Origin: Sphagnum magellanicum
Lineage: Eukaryota > Streptophyta > Sphagnopsida > Sphagnales > Sphagnaceae
NCBI GenBank assembly: GCA_021904315.1
Contig: CM038925.1
Location: 6,760,501-6,824,500 of the forward strand
DNA: 64,000 nt
Direction of reading: 5' to 3'
The translations under genes were made by a program, and so were the position numbers. This document shows positions 34,290 through 47,944 of this stretch, piece after piece; the first letter of the stretch is position 1; each line of letters opens with the position of its first letter. Under the pieces are notes generated by a model. It had not been told where the DNA came from. It ran no database searches and saw only the letters and a program-made list of their open reading frames with translations.

Positions 34290-36310
34290 CTTGTGACGCC
34301 ATGTGTGAGGTTTTGATTTGAAGATTAATGATTGATAGTTGCATGCAATGCATTGTACTACACCCAATGCATTGTAGTGCACCCATGTGTCACCCATCTA
34401 TTGGACATTTTTTATTTGAAGTTGCAAAGGTTCACTTTTAGTGGCATAATGTGGATTGTTTGTTATTGCCACTTGGCGTTGTTTTATTTGTGGCACCACC
34501 TCATAATGGGGTTTTGTAACCTCTTTTGAAACGCCATACGTGAAGTTTGGATTGGATGAATAATGACTGATGGTCGTAACTTTCGTCTAATAGTTGCAAG
34601 TAATGCATTATGGTGCGCCCATGTGTCGCCCATCTATTGGACATTTTTTCACTTGAAGTTGCAAAGATTCACTTTCAATGGCATATTGTGGATTATTTAT
34701 TGTTGCCACTTGGCATTGTTTTATTTGTGGTACCACCATATGTTGGGGATTTGCAACCTCTTTTGTGACACCATGTGTGATATTTGGATTGGATGGACAA
34801 TGATTGATTGTCATAACTTTCGTCTAATAGTTACAAGCAATGTGTTGTGGTGCGCCCATGTGTCCACCATCTATTGGACATTTTGCCACTAGAAGTTGCA
34901 AAAATTCACTCTTAGTGGCACAATGTGAATTGTTTGTTACTGCCACTTGGTGTTGTTTTATTTGTGGCACCATCACACATCAAGGTTTTATAACCTTTCT
35001 TGAAATACCATGTGTGACATTTGGATTGGATGAACAATGATTAATGGTCGCGACCTTCGTTTAATAATTGCAAGTAATGCATTGTGGTGCACCCATGTGT
35101 CGCCCATATATTGGACATTTTCTCACTTGAAGTTGCAAAGATTGATTTTTAGTGGCATATTGTGGATTGTTTGTTGTCATCAATTGATCTTTTTTTATTT
35201 GTGGTGTCACCACATGTTGGGGTTTTGCAACCTTTCTTGTGACACCATGTGTGAGGTTTAAATTGGATGAACAATGATCGATGGTCATAAGCTTCATCTC
35301 ATAGTTGCAAGTAATGCCTTGTGGCATGCCCATGTGTTGCCCATCTATTAGACATTTTCTCACGTGAAGTTGCAAAGATTCACTCTTAGTGGCATATTGC
35401 GGATTGTTTATTGTTGCTACTTAGTGCTATTTTATTTGTGATACCATCGAACATTCGAGTTTTGTAACCTTTCTTGTGACGTTGTGTGTGAGGCTTGGAT
35501 TGCATGAATAATGATTGATTGTCGTAACCTTCGTCTAATAATTGCAAGTAATGTGTTGTGGTGCACCCATGTGTCACCCATATATAAGACGTTTTCTCAT
35601 TTGAAGTTGCAAAGATCCACTTTTAGTGGCATAATGTGAATTGTTTGTTGTTGCCACTTGGTGTTGTTTTATTTATGGCACCATCACACATCAACATTTT
35701 ATGACCTCTCTTGAAACATCATGTGTGATGTTTGGATTGGATGGACAATGAGTGATGGTTGCAACCTTCATCTAATTGTTACAAGTAATGCAATGTGGCA
35801 TGCCCATGTGTTGCCCATCTATTGGACATTTTCTCATTTGAAGTTGCAAAGATTCATTCTTAGTGGCATATTGCATATTGTTTGTTGTTGCCACTTGGCG
35901 TTGTTTTATTTGTGGTATCATTGCACGTTGGGGTTTTGCAACCTTTCTTGTGACGTCGTGTGTGAAGCTTGGATTGGATGAATAATGACTGATTTTCATA
36001 ACCTTCGTTTAATAGTGACAAATAATGCGTTGTGGTGCGCCCATGTGTCGTCCATATATTGGACATTTTCTCACTTGAAATTACAAAGATTCACTTTTAA
36101 TGGCATCCTGCGGATTATTTAGTATTGCCACTTGGCATTGTTTTATTTGTGGCATCACTACACATAGGGGTTTTGTAATATTTCTTGTGATGCCATGTGT
36201 GAAGTTTTGATTGGATGAACAACGCCTAATAGTTGCAACCTTCATCTAATAGTTGTTACTGATGCATTGTGTTATGTCCCTGTGTCACCCATTGATTGAA
36301 TTTTTTTTCA
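34290..36310. repeat. 237-bp satellite array (about 8.5 units)
   Basis: The landmark CCCATGTGT(C/T)GCCCAT recurs at 34,382, 34,618, 34,855, 35,092, 35,329, 35,566, 35,803, 36,040 and 36,278, so the period is 236-238 bp with striking regularity. Units share 'ATTGGACATTTTCTCA', 'GAAGTTGCAAAGATTCAC', 'TGCCACTTGG.GTTGTTTTATTTGTGG' and 'TTGGATTGGATGAA'. Because 237 is a multiple of three, open frames run through unit boundaries on both strands and give repetitive peptides. I do not consider these genes. Divergence between units is moderate. Confidence 0.95.
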
Positions 36311-39300
36311 TTTTTTTTCATTTTCCCACTTGTTTTCATTGTCCTTTATGATTAATAGTTGATAGTTGCAATGTTCAACTTCTAACATTCACTCTAAAAT
36401 GCAATCATTGACTACTAGTCACATAGTGGAAACTTATAGTTGTTTCCACTTATATTTACTATATAGGTCATAACATCACATCAACATAGAACTATTGCCT
36501 TCTCTTGTGAGACAATGTCACTTTAACATTGGACAATATTAATAGTTCTTACAACCCATCTTTAGTTTCATGACTTTTGATCTATATTTATTACTTGGCT
36601 TTTGTGTGTTTCCAAGTTTATAAACCCAAAATGCAAACCCCGATTTTGCAATGACTTAGAAAGTTATAGCATTCATAATTTTAACTTAACTTGCATTGCG
36701 TTCTTCTACACCCATGTAGTTATTTATGTTTGAAATTTTGTCAACACTAAAAATGCCTATACTCAAAATTAATGTAACCTAAACTAGTTATTATTATCAT
36801 AAGCATCATTTTTGCCTTGATCATCAAAATATGTTATTCTACTCAAAAATATTAACAAGATGTTAGCTTGATTACAATTGTAAAATCATTAGGCCACATA
36901 TGGCATGTTGGTGTACGCATCATTTGCCATTACCAAGTGATTTATGTGACTATGTAGTTGTACACCTTTTTTTTTACACCTAATTGAGCTTGATATGTGT
37001 TATAATGATGGTTACCACCTTGTGTAGCACATTCTGCACAAACATAAACATTAAGCCAAATCTCAAGTTCAAACTATGATTGTGGAAGGGTGATTTAAAG
37101 GATGTAATTATGTCTCGGAAAGTAACATCGATTCAAACCAATTTGACTAGAGGCCAAATTTCAAGCATCCCACAAGTCTTGCAATAGTATTTTTAAATAT
37201 GATCCCTACGGGTTCACAATCACAAAATCTTCCCAACAATCTATCCCCACCATTCACCATGTTGTAATAACATGCAATAGTCATCCTGCATATTGTTTAA
37301 GGCCATTTTGCACTAATTAGACATTGGATTCCAAGTAGCATAATGGAAACAAATTTGTGTAGTTAGCTTTCATGAAGTACTTGAGAAGAGAAAGCAAATC
37401 AAAATCAAGTTGTGATGTCTTGCTTGCTTCAATGCCCATTGAACTCTAGTGACCATTCAATCGCATGCCAACAATGGAAATTCCATGCCAGTGTTTTCCA
37501 TAAGCATGCTTGTAACCACTATAAAATACAATGCACATAATTAGGATTTTCATGTCACTATATCTTGACCACAACCCAAAAAAGGTGAACTTATAATTTT
37601 GCCAATATTTGGATTTGGTTATATTGAATGCATCACATCTTATATATGGACTATTGACAAATACATATGGCGACCTTGCACATAAAGCCAAACAAACAAA
37701 ACATGGTTTCCAGATTCATGAAAATGAAGCTAAAACAACAAGCAACTTTGCCATGGAAGGCTCCAAGCCCAACCATTGTTCTAAATGTATTCAATTATGA
37801 AGTCACCCTCACTTCATTTGACCCAATTATTACAATTGGGATAACTTACACATTTATATTTGCAACCTTATCCATTGGGCTTGTGGTTGATTCTCCTTCG
37901 ACCCTTATATTTGGCTTATAATGAGTTTCCCCAATGCCTTGTAAAACACAACAAACAAAGAAGAGAATGATGTTGGAATCACAATGAAAAGTTAAGTTCA
38001 ATATTCAAACTTGGGGTAAATAATTACATCTTTGTATTGTGCAAGATTGACATACATGTGCAACATCTTCCTACACTCCTCTTGTAACACATTGTTGTTT
38101 TTAACCATGAATTCTCATAACAAAGGAACAAGCTTAGCATGTATTACTTAAATTGGGGTCTATTTCAACATCATCATAATGTTTGAAACCTCCAAGAACA
38201 ATTCATGGGAAAGGAAAAATATTGCACAACTTTGTACTAACAAGACCATGTGTTGGCAAGCTTTTAGTTTCAATCATGGAGTGTGATTTCATTACCATGC
38301 TCATGCCTCACTGCTTGGCTTCACAACATCCTCATTAAATTTGTATCCATGCCTTAATCCACCAAGATAGTTTCCAGCCTTATCATCAATGACCTTTCTT
38401 GATTTGTGTACATTGGATTTGAATGCCTCATAATTCCATTGGTGTTTTCACCATTACAACCAAGTTGAGATGCATGTACTTTTCTAAAGACTTAAAAATT
38501 GAGCTTACTTTCAATATCTTCACACACATAGTCTATGGGCATGCCTATTGCATATTGATTAATTTACTTTCTAAAATTTAGAAAGAACTTGACTCACTTT
38601 ATATATCAAGAAATGTGTGTTGGTTGTAGCCAAAGCTCGTCCTTTTAAATGTTTTAAGTTCTTGCACCTTGCCAAAGATATAGGAAATGGCAATGGAATT
38701 GTATTAAAATGCAATTCTTCAACTACTAGTCGAATTCACATAATATGTTGTGTGTTAACCTTTTGGATTTCAAAAGGCTAACCCATAGTTGCCATGAATA
38801 TTGCATGTGATTTTTAAACCCCATATGAAACTAATTATATTATTAATTAGATGGCCCTAACTAGCGAGCTTACATCATGCACTAGAAGATATCATCTCGG
38901 CAAGCTCATTAGGTTCCTCAATTGGGTAGCTCATCATAAAGTCGTTTATGTAACTAAGTGATAAATTTAACAATTAAACAATTTTGTAATGATTTCTTAT
39001 GATAGAACTATTCTGCACATGGGACACCTAGATATTTTATGGTGTTGAAAATGCCCAGGGCATCATGTGCAAAATGTATGCATGTGTATTTGCATTCTTA
39101 TTTCGAAGGTAGGGACTTTTGAAGAAAATGAAATTCTTTCAAGTTACCTATGTGCTTGTATTTTGTCGTTAGGTGGGATGAGTGAGGGCAATTGCCACTT
39201 GTTGGTGAATTTATGTCCAACGTTCTAGGCAAATGAAGCTCCATCAATGATTGTATATACTCTTGATGATGCTTTATATGTTTGTTGTTTACATTGACAC

Positions 39301-42180
39301 CCTTGTCTTGCCCCCCCCACCCCCAAGTTTCTCTTTTGATACAACTTAGCACCATGTTGACCAAAAACAAACAAGAACATATTAAACTTAAGCACATCAA
39401 GACCATGTCATCATTAGTGTCCCAAGTCACACAACTCATTTTCAACTCCCCATTTTCAATGAAAGACATCCATACAAACCCCAATCAATATAATTGATTT
39501 CTTCATATAATCTTATGGTTTTTCCCCATTGAGTTCAAGATTAACCTTATATCTACAAAGAGTTGATTGTAATTTCTTGATTAATTACATGTATGAGGCA
39601 ATACATATTGCATACACCAAAATTCCAAATTTAGAGGGTAAATTTATTGACCTTAAGGTCTTTAGCAAGCAGCAAAGACATTTTGTGCCTTCATGGTCCT
39701 ACAAAGATAACTACCTAGGTTTGATGTATGAGTGACATCACAACAATATATATGATCTTTGCAATCTTGTGATTCTTGATCATGCATGGCTATAACATAG
39801 ATCACATAAGATCTAACAATGTCTTCCATATGCACGCATAGAGGTGAAAGCCCCTAACATCACTTTGTTGCAACAAATTAAAATTCCTTGCTATATGATT
39901 TTGATCTCCCTTTGAACACATGTATCATTGTGCAACTAACACATGATATGTAAACCTTATTCTTTGAGCATATGTTTTTAAATTTATATGCAAGTTAAGG
40001 TTCGGACTATTGAAACCCTACTACATCTCTTAAACATTTGGAAAATTTTGTAGTTACATGTTCCATAAGATTTAATCCATACAATAGTTCCTCATCTATG
40101 CCTAGGTGGCCAACCCATCATCCATTAAAGTTACCTCCATCACATGAACTTTTGTGATGACCCAACTATCCCTTTGATGTACCTACCCCACATACACATG
40201 CAAAAGATGCATTAGGGTCTGCCCTTGCATGTTTTTGATATTGTTCTCAAAGTTGGGGTTGATAGATGTTGACACATTATATGAGAAAATTGTACATACA
40301 CCCATGAAAAATATAATTCATACCACCTACTACCTTATAACAATCTAATAAAATTCTATTATAAAATTTTGAATTATGATATTCAAATATAATGCTCAAA
40401 ATTAGTTTAGCCTATTTACAACATACTAATAGTCAAATAAACTATTAATTTCTCCTTTCATAATTTTAATCTTATGTGTAATAAGAATCATTGTAAACAA
40501 TTAATCTTGAAACTTAATCTTATGTTCCAAATGAGGGTTGAAGGATCTATTGGCCATCGTGTTACTCACAAAATTATGTTGGGGCGCTTCCAAAGGCAGG
40601 CCGTGTTTTCCTACCAACGAACCATGTCAATTGAGATTTGGCACACCAACAGTCAAATTCAGTTCCAATTTTGAAGGGGCCACCACCTAAAGAAACATAG
40701 GTTATTCGACCTAGTTATGTAGGTAAAAAGCCCATCGCATTGGACAAAGCATATGGGATAAATAATATGGAATAGCACCTCATTATTTGTTGTGCCTTTA
40801 CATTTGGGATGGGCATATGTTGGGATCCGGCTATTCAATGCCACTACTAAATGTCAGTTCTTTCCCATTGCCCAATTTGTTGTTATATCTCATTGGCTAA
40901 ATTTAGACAATGTAGAAACTATGCAAAAAATCCAATGGAAAAAACATAAAATTTGATTACTTTTGTGATTCCTTTTTGGACATATTGTTCATGTGATATT
41001 AATATGAAAAATTCATATACAATAATGAAAGTATTAAATTTTCAATATTTTAAAATAAAGGATGCAAATTGACATGTACAATTTGAATATCAAAACCAAA
41101 ACCCATGAAAACATTCAATTTAAATTCCTTAACTTGAATAAATTTGAAATTTTTGCAAATGAGAGAAATACAAAGGCCCATAATATAGACCTTCAAAGTT
41201 GTTTATTCCTCTTGACTAATAAAATTCTAATATTACAAGTTATTCAAGCCATTAAATTGTATCCCTTGAAACATTCCCAAATTCTGGCATTTGTTGAGGT
41301 TGATTTATTTGTCCAGCCAAGTTTAGTCCACCATCACAAGCAATGCCTAATCCCACACAAAAGTTATCTTGTATTAGTAAGCCTCAAGATGTTTTTACAC
41401 ATCCATGGCTAGGATTTTCTATCTATCAATTAGTAACACATTTTTTAAAAATGTAAATGGCTAGTTAATTATAATATGCAAGACAAGGTAATGCATGTAC
41501 CTAGTTTTTGAATCAATGTAATAAGCAAACTGATGGTTACTGAAGCATTGGGCACTATCTCCAACTATAAAAGCTGAAATGCATAATCCATTCAAGACAA
41601 GGTGGTGATGTGTGCGCTACCACTATAACTAACATCACTAAAATAACAAGTTTTGTGGGCTCCCATTACTAGAATTTGAAACATGAACAACATGAGCACA
41701 TATGTCAAAGGCCTCTGATCTAGAAAGCTTGAGTGTAAAAGCATGTAAGGCGGAGCAAAAGTGGTAGATCACAATAGTCCATATGTTTTACTACATGGGT
41801 GAAATGGGGGGTAAATTTTGAAAGAAAAAGGGGGGGGTAACAGTCATTAGTTGGCATCTGCATGCGTCATTGTACTAGTCTAATTCAATGATCTAGTGGT
41901 TCCTTTCGACAATCTATTGGTTTATCTCACTTGTCCACTTTCATGAAACAACTATGCCTTTTGTAGAGGAGCTCTCGAGTGTAATCAAACTAATGTGCAT
42001 TGTATGTTCTCCTAACATCACTTAGTGAAAATTTTGTGCAAACATGTCAAGTTTCACACCTTCAAACAATACCTTCAGTAACTTGAGTGACATGAAAAAA
42101 AGGGTAAAACAAGAAGTAGGTAGCCACAGCAAGGGTTCAAAGGTAGGGTTCACACTTCCCTTGTATGGAGAGGTTCCATA
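36311..42180. other. About 5.9 kb with no recognised gene
   Basis: AT-rich sequence with scattered short open frames on both strands (for example 37,667-37,921, 39,098-39,484 minus and 41,062-41,412). I examined these and could assign none. No tandem arrays, LTRs or hairpins stood out. Probably old decayed transposon sequence. Confidence 0.45.
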
Positions 42181-42189
42181 GCTATTTGT

Positions 42190-43557
42190 CAGTGATGGGT
42201 CCCACAATTTTGTTCGTCGAGAGTTTGCACAAAAATATGATTTGTGTTATTCTGGGTTAAACCCTAAACAATTCAAGGTGTCGAAATACTGCACCAAAGA
42301 AGATGTCACCAAGGTTTTTGGTCCTATTGTGAACAAGAATGCGTTACATGGAGTGTGCAGTTTCAAATCTTATTGCAAAAATTGAAAACTTGTGGATGAT
42401 TATTCACCAGAAGCCGTATGTGTTAGCTGGGAGAGTGATCACTTTGGGTATGGCAAGAGGTTTAATCTACAAGTTCAATGGGAAACAAATGAACTGGGCT
42501 ACTTATGTAAAGTGGATGAGTCAGAAGTAATTTCGGCAACGACACGCAAAAGATCCAAATGTTGGGGACCAGATCAATTTGTCGCACTTTGACCACGAGG
42601 AGGCCTCAGATGACGAAATAGATGAGATTTTAACAACTCCTTCGACATCCTATTCTTGAAAAGTTGCAAACATACCTTGCATTTGTTCAAAGTTTTGTTG
42701 TTTCAAAAGAGGAGGCTTTGGCAATGAAGGTGAAAGAGAAAGATGCAATGGTTATGGCAAATATGTGAGCTCAAGGTCAAAGAGAGGACAGGGAGAACAT
42801 GGTTACATAAGCCGAACCAAAGCTTGCGCTTATGGTTTTTATGCTACAAAAATTTAAAAGCGAAGTGGCATCAAGTGAAGCATTAGGTGAAATGGCAACA
42901 TGCGAAGTGGGAACAAACAATTTAGAAGCTCAAGCCACCATGCCTTCGAGTTCTTACGAAACTATGTTTGATTCCACACTAGAAGTTCTGAGCAAACAAG
43001 TTGATGTTCAGAGAGTTATTTTAGAGATATGTAAAGGTTTAGTAGTCAAGGGAGAGAGTTTGTTTTTTCAAATGCAAAAATGCATCATTGATGTGTCTTT
43101 TACACTTGATGCTTTGGAAAAATAGGTTTTGGTTTGCAAGCAGCATGAATTTGCCATTAAAGATCTTGTCAATCAAAGTCATAGGGGTTTTGTTTTTAAG
43201 AGGGTGCCACCGCAACCTTATTCAGAATTGCATATTGTTATAGGGTTTGAGTGGCTTCTTGTAGAGAAATGTGTTTTTTGTGGATTAGGGTTTGCTCTTG
43301 TATGGGCTACCAAGATGTTGTCTTGTAAGCATATGTATCATGGTTGGTGCTCTACATATCACTTTAGTAAGTCTACTAAGTGCATTTTGGAGGATTGTGC
43401 AGCAAAGATGCACCACGCATGGTGGGATTGTGTTGGATTAAGTAAACTAGGAACAATCGATGGTTTAAATGTTCAAAAGATCAAATTCGAAAAGAGAGGA
43501 GGTTGGCAACCACACAAGCTAGTCAAAGGTCATAGTAACTTCTACTCTTGCTATTGA
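42190..43557 (+). pseudogene. Broken gene with C-terminal RING-like zinc motif
   Basis: Coding-like over about 1.35 kb. The first part (42,190-42,590) gives 'REFAQKYDLCYSG', 'YCTKEDVTKVFGP' and 'VCVSWESDHFGYGKRFNLQVQ' across a frame change. A helical part (42,832-43,125) ends at TAG, and the same register resumes immediately (43,129-43,557) with a zinc-binding pattern: CVFC...SCKHMYHGWC...KCILEDC, then 'HHAWW'. The C-x2-C / C-x-H-x2-H-x2-C / C-x4-C spacing is RING- or PHD-like. Similar multi-copy genes seem familiar from non-flowering plants, but I cannot name a function. Stops and frame changes make this a pseudogene. It could be host- or transposon-derived. Confidence 0.5.
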
Positions 43558-44356
43558 TTTTGATTTGTTTGTTGCCATTTTCAAGTTGACATCTTTTTTA
43601 TTTCAACTCGCAAGTTTTGAATCCAAAATCCAAATTATGAACTTTGAGTGTCCATTATTGTAACACAATTTGAACCATTGTCCTCATTTTGTCACAATCC
43701 TATGTTTTTAAATAGATGTTGTGTACTATAACACACAATTTGTGTTTAGGTTGAAGGTAGAAGAGTGATTGGATTACATAGTCCCTTAATAGTGTATTGG
43801 AATCTTTTTGTAGATGTCATAATATGTGAATAAAGTATGTTTAGTACATTGTAATTACATGCAAGGATTCCAAAGTACTTACAATTCATTCAATCCTATA
43901 TAATGTGCATAGTTCCATTACTACAATCCATATGTCGTACGTATTATTCAATTAGGTGACATGTAGCACATGGTAGTCCAGAAAGGATATAATAAGTACA
44001 TAATAGTTTACACATTTTATGTAATTACTATGCAATACATGTATTTATATAATAGTGAGTGTTGATGCAAAATTTCACACTTGAGAAATTTTATTACATT
44101 TAAATTTTGTTTGGATTTTCACAGTTGTAGTTTTGCCACCTACCTTTCACCAAGCAACGACCCGAATTTCAAAGTCAACCAATTTTGATTGTGAGCCGCC
44201 TTCTTCCAAGGTAGTAGCTAGGATGAACATGGGTATGCCTAGTGTGAATTTAAGTGCGGGGAACATCCAAATGAAACCAAATGAAGCAACCCTTAGGTGT
44301 TATGCTAATGAATAAATTAAGGTTTCAAGCATGTTAAAGAAGTTGAAAAATGCAGT
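43558..44356. other. Intergenic DNA, nothing recognised
   Basis: AT-rich, with one 60-codon open frame (44,133-44,315) without motifs. Confidence 0.5.
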
Positions 44357-45240
44357 TGTCGCAACCCTAACATTGGGTTCACGACTAAATGTGAAGTGCA
44401 AAGGCCCGTGAGGCCAAAAATGTTTTTATGTGGTAAACACTCTCACAAATGGGGGAGAGTGCAAGGGATGAAGCCTAATGACTCCCAAGTGCACTCCCAC
44501 TTTGGGAGTTGCATTCATGCGGGAGTTATGAATGTTCATAACCTTGGTTGGAAAAGTAAACAAGCACCAAATTAGGCCCCCATGAGACCATTAGAAAGTC
44601 CTGAAGCGTAGATGCTCAAGGTGCCCTCACATTGCCCATTTAGACCTAATTTGCACGAGTTATGATCAAAAGAAAGGGCGGGAGTCAAATTGGGAATTTG
44701 ATTCCCGACCACAAATCCCTTGAAAACAGGGGTTAAATGAAGTCTGATTGGGGCGTGTTTTACACTATTGGAAAGACCTTTTTAAGGGATATAAGATTTA
44801 ACCCTCGCATTTTCAAAACAAACCTGATTTGAGAACGATATGAGCCTCCAAAGTTTTGGGACAGCAAGAGTCCCAATTTTGGGACTCCCACTTGGGAATC
44901 TAGGGGAAAAGTGACATTTGGATGTAGTCCCCATGGAGAGGCATAGAGTATACTATAGGGAGGGGAGTGGTGCCTCCTCCCAAAGGTTGCAAGTTGTGTA
45001 AAGCTTGTGTTCGAGGTTGTCCCTACTAAGTCCACCACACCATTTCCATTCAACTTGCATTAATTGCCTTTTTTTCTTGGTTATGCAAGTTGACCTCATT
45101 CTGAACTCTCGCTTGTGAATTTGTCTTAGTCCCATGCCGGAGCTCATTATGAATTAGGGAGCGTGCCCCAACTCTTTTCTTCTTCTATTATTTTGCTCTA
45201 GGACCCACCTTTGGGTCTCCTGCAAAAGTTCAGGGGCTCA
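44357..45240 (-). mobile_element. Diverged LTR of the same family as the solo LTR at 15.9 kb
   Basis: On the minus strand it starts TGAGCCCCTGAACTTTTGCA and ends GGGTTGCGACA. It shares with the 15,931-16,883 LTR the opening block, 'GGGGCACG.TCC', 'GAGCTCCGG.ATGGGACTA', 'TATAGTATACTCTATG', a palindromic GGGAGTCAAATTGGGAATTTGATTCCCGACC-like block and the end. No matching target duplication is apparent, so it may be a remnant of a once longer element or an old solo LTR. Confidence 0.7.
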
Positions 45241-45552
45241 CTAATAGTAATTAAAAATCTAGCCATTGGATTAACATCAAAAGAAAAAATAGATTTTATG
45301 GGCATTTCAGCTGTAGAAGGAGAAGGAACAAAACAAATCGTAAATAATTAATTATTGAACCTTGATGTCACTATAACTAATTCAAAAGGTTTTGATGGTA
45401 TGTTTTTAGAGCTAGAAGAAATTGTGGCAGAAGAAAGTGATGGTGAAGAAGCATGACATAGTCCTAAACATGGTGGAAATCAAGAGAAAGGAAGATGATC
45501 TACGAACCTCAAAAGTTCCAAAACCAAGTTCTACCAATAAAAAATGTTCCAA
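45241..45552. other. Short unassigned stretch between the LTR and the Copia element
   Basis: No gene seen. It may be older transposon sequence into which the Copia element inserted. Confidence 0.4.
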
Positions 45553-45864
45553 TGTTAACAAATAAGAGATCTACTCAAGTGCAAACATAAATTTTTATTG
45601 AAAGGAAACTACAACATGATGTTCACAACACGAAACATAACATCAAGAACACTTCAAGGTTCTTGTCACATGAAATACACAAACTTGTGCAATGAAAAAA
45701 AGAGAACCAAACCATTAACAACAAGGTATTTAACTAAAAGACCAAACCACAAATAATCAAACTAATATAAGTAAAGAAAGTAATTCAACTTTATGAAAGA
45801 ACCTAATTACTTTCCTATTCCAATAACAAATGAAACCTAATTAGTTGAGCTTGAATTCTCAACA
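45553..45864 (-). repeat. Copia 3' LTR
   Basis: 312 bp, TGTT...AACA, paired with 51,367-51,668. On the minus strand it is preceded by a purine-rich tract (GAGCTTGAGGGGGAA, about 45,865-45,879), the likely second-strand primer. Confidence 0.95.
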
Positions 45865-47560
45865 TTCCCCCTCAAGCTCAAATCCACTTTTAGTACACTC
45901 AACATTTTTTTAAACTTCCTTAGCTTGTCTGTACCTAAAGCCTTTGTGAAAATGTCAACAACTTGATCTTCAGTACTAACATGAATAAGGTCAATTTCTT
46001 TTGCTAAAACTTTTTCTCTAATAAAGTGGTAGTGCACCTCAATGTGCTTTGTCCTAACATGATAAATCAAGTTGTTAGCAAGTAGTATGCTCCTGATGTT
46101 ATCACAATAAATGACAACATGAACATCCACTAACTGTCCCAAATCTGAAAGTAGTTTTTGTAACCAAACTACTTCACATGCAACAATTGCTACACCTTTG
46201 TATTCTGCTTCCGTGCTTGACAGTGCAACTGTTGGTTGTTTCTTACTACTCCAACTAATAACACCACTTTCAAAATAAAACATGAAACCATCGGTTGATC
46301 TTTTATCTGAAACATTGTCAGCCTAATCAACATCCGTGTATCCATGTACTTGTAACTAGCTCTTGGCTTCATAAAAAATTCCACACTGCAAAGTATGTTT
46401 TATGTACCTCAATATGCGACTCACTACATCCAAATGTGGCTTTCATGGTGTTTGCATGAATTGACTTACCACTCCAACTGCATAACTCAAATCTAACCTT
46501 ATGATGGTCATGTAAATCAAACTCCCCACCATGCGTTTGTACATAGTGGTATCTTCCACAAGGTCTCTTTCATCTGCACTTAATTTCACATTTTGCTCCA
46601 ATGGAATTGAAATGGGTTTGCAACCCATCATCCCATATTTGGACAATTTGTTCAAGGCATATTGCCTTTGTAGTAACTATATCCTTTTAGGGGACTGTAT
46701 TACCTCAATGCCGAAGAAGTAACACAACTCTCCTAAATCTTTCATCTCAAACTTTTGCTTCGAAAGCTTATTCAAATCAGAAATGTTTGCATCACTATCT
46801 CCTGTGATAATCAAGTCATCAACATAGATGATTATGACTACAATCCCATGATTTGTTTTTTTCACATATAGTGAAAAATTTGCATTGGATGTTTAAAATC
46901 CACTTGTGACAAGATATTGACCTATCTTGTCTCACCAAGCTCTAGGTGCTTGCTTCAAGCAATACAAAGTTTTTTTCAACCTACAAACCAAATTAGGATG
47001 TGTTTGGTCCACATGACTTGGTGGTTGCTCCATGTACACTTCTTCCTATAAATCTCCATGAAGAAAAACATCCTTTACATTCATTTGATGTAAAGACCAT
47101 CCTTTTGGTGCTACCATAGCAATGATTGCTCTTACAGTTGTCATTTTGGCAACTGGACCATAAGTCTCCTCATAGTCTATGCCATAAGTTTAGGCATAAC
47201 TTTTGGCAACCAATCTTGTTTTGTATCTGCTCATAGATCCATCTGCATTGTGTTTGACTTTGTACACCCATTTGCACCCAATTCCTTTCTTGTCCTTTGG
47301 TAAAGCTACCAATTCCCAAGTAGCATTCGCATCCAAAGCCACCATCTCTTCATCCATGGCATTGTCCCACTTAAGGTTTCCAACCACTTGTTCAAAACAA
47401 ATGGGTTCAACTTCTTGTACAACTCTCACCATGTATGTGTAATGATGAGCTACAAAGCCATCATATGTGAGTCTTTGTACAAGGTACTTGACTCGTGTGG
47501 ATCTTTGTATTCCATTGTTGTTGTCAGGTGTTTTCAAAACTTTCTTGGCCATTCGAGCTC
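45865..47560 (-). mobile_element. Copia reverse transcriptase and RNase H region (broken)
   Basis: Minus-strand pieces show the N-terminal reverse transcriptase block 'WELVALPKDKKGIGCKWVYKVK' (about 47,290), the active-site 'YVDDLIITGD' (about 46,810), 'DLGELCYFFGIEV', and the RNase H block 'SWSSKKQPTVALSSTEAEYKG' with 'KHIEVHYHFIREKV'. All are characteristic of plant Copia polyproteins. Confidence 0.93.
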
Positions 47561-47944
47561 CAGAATAATGATTGAAGGGATTTTTGATTCTTCACCCACA
47601 CTCTTCTTTGAATCACTTGATTCATCATCTACATGAGGATTTCTAGATGATGTTTGAGAACTACCATGTACAATGTTTGAAGATCTTAATCCTCCTTTCC
47701 ATGGAATGCTACTAGACCCACTAATTGAAGACTCTTGTGATCCACTAATTAATTGTGATTCTTGTTCCACATTTGATGAAACATCACCATTTCTAACCTC
47801 TCCATCTTCTGCTACCTTTAATGGTGAGTACTAGCTAACCATCTCATCAAACACAACATCTCTATTCACTTGCAACTTCCGAGTAAAAGGATTGAAGCAT
47901 CTATATCCTTTTTGTTCTGAAGAATATCCAATGAAGATACACTT

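Noticed and set aside
34332-36066. Series of 60-110 codon frames on both strands
   Set aside because: They recur every 237 bases because the satellite unit is a multiple of three. Artefacts of the repeat.
36311-42180. Possible retroelement coding pieces (for example 39,098-39,484 minus)
   Set aside because: I looked for reverse transcriptase, integrase and RNase H motifs in these frames and found none convincing.
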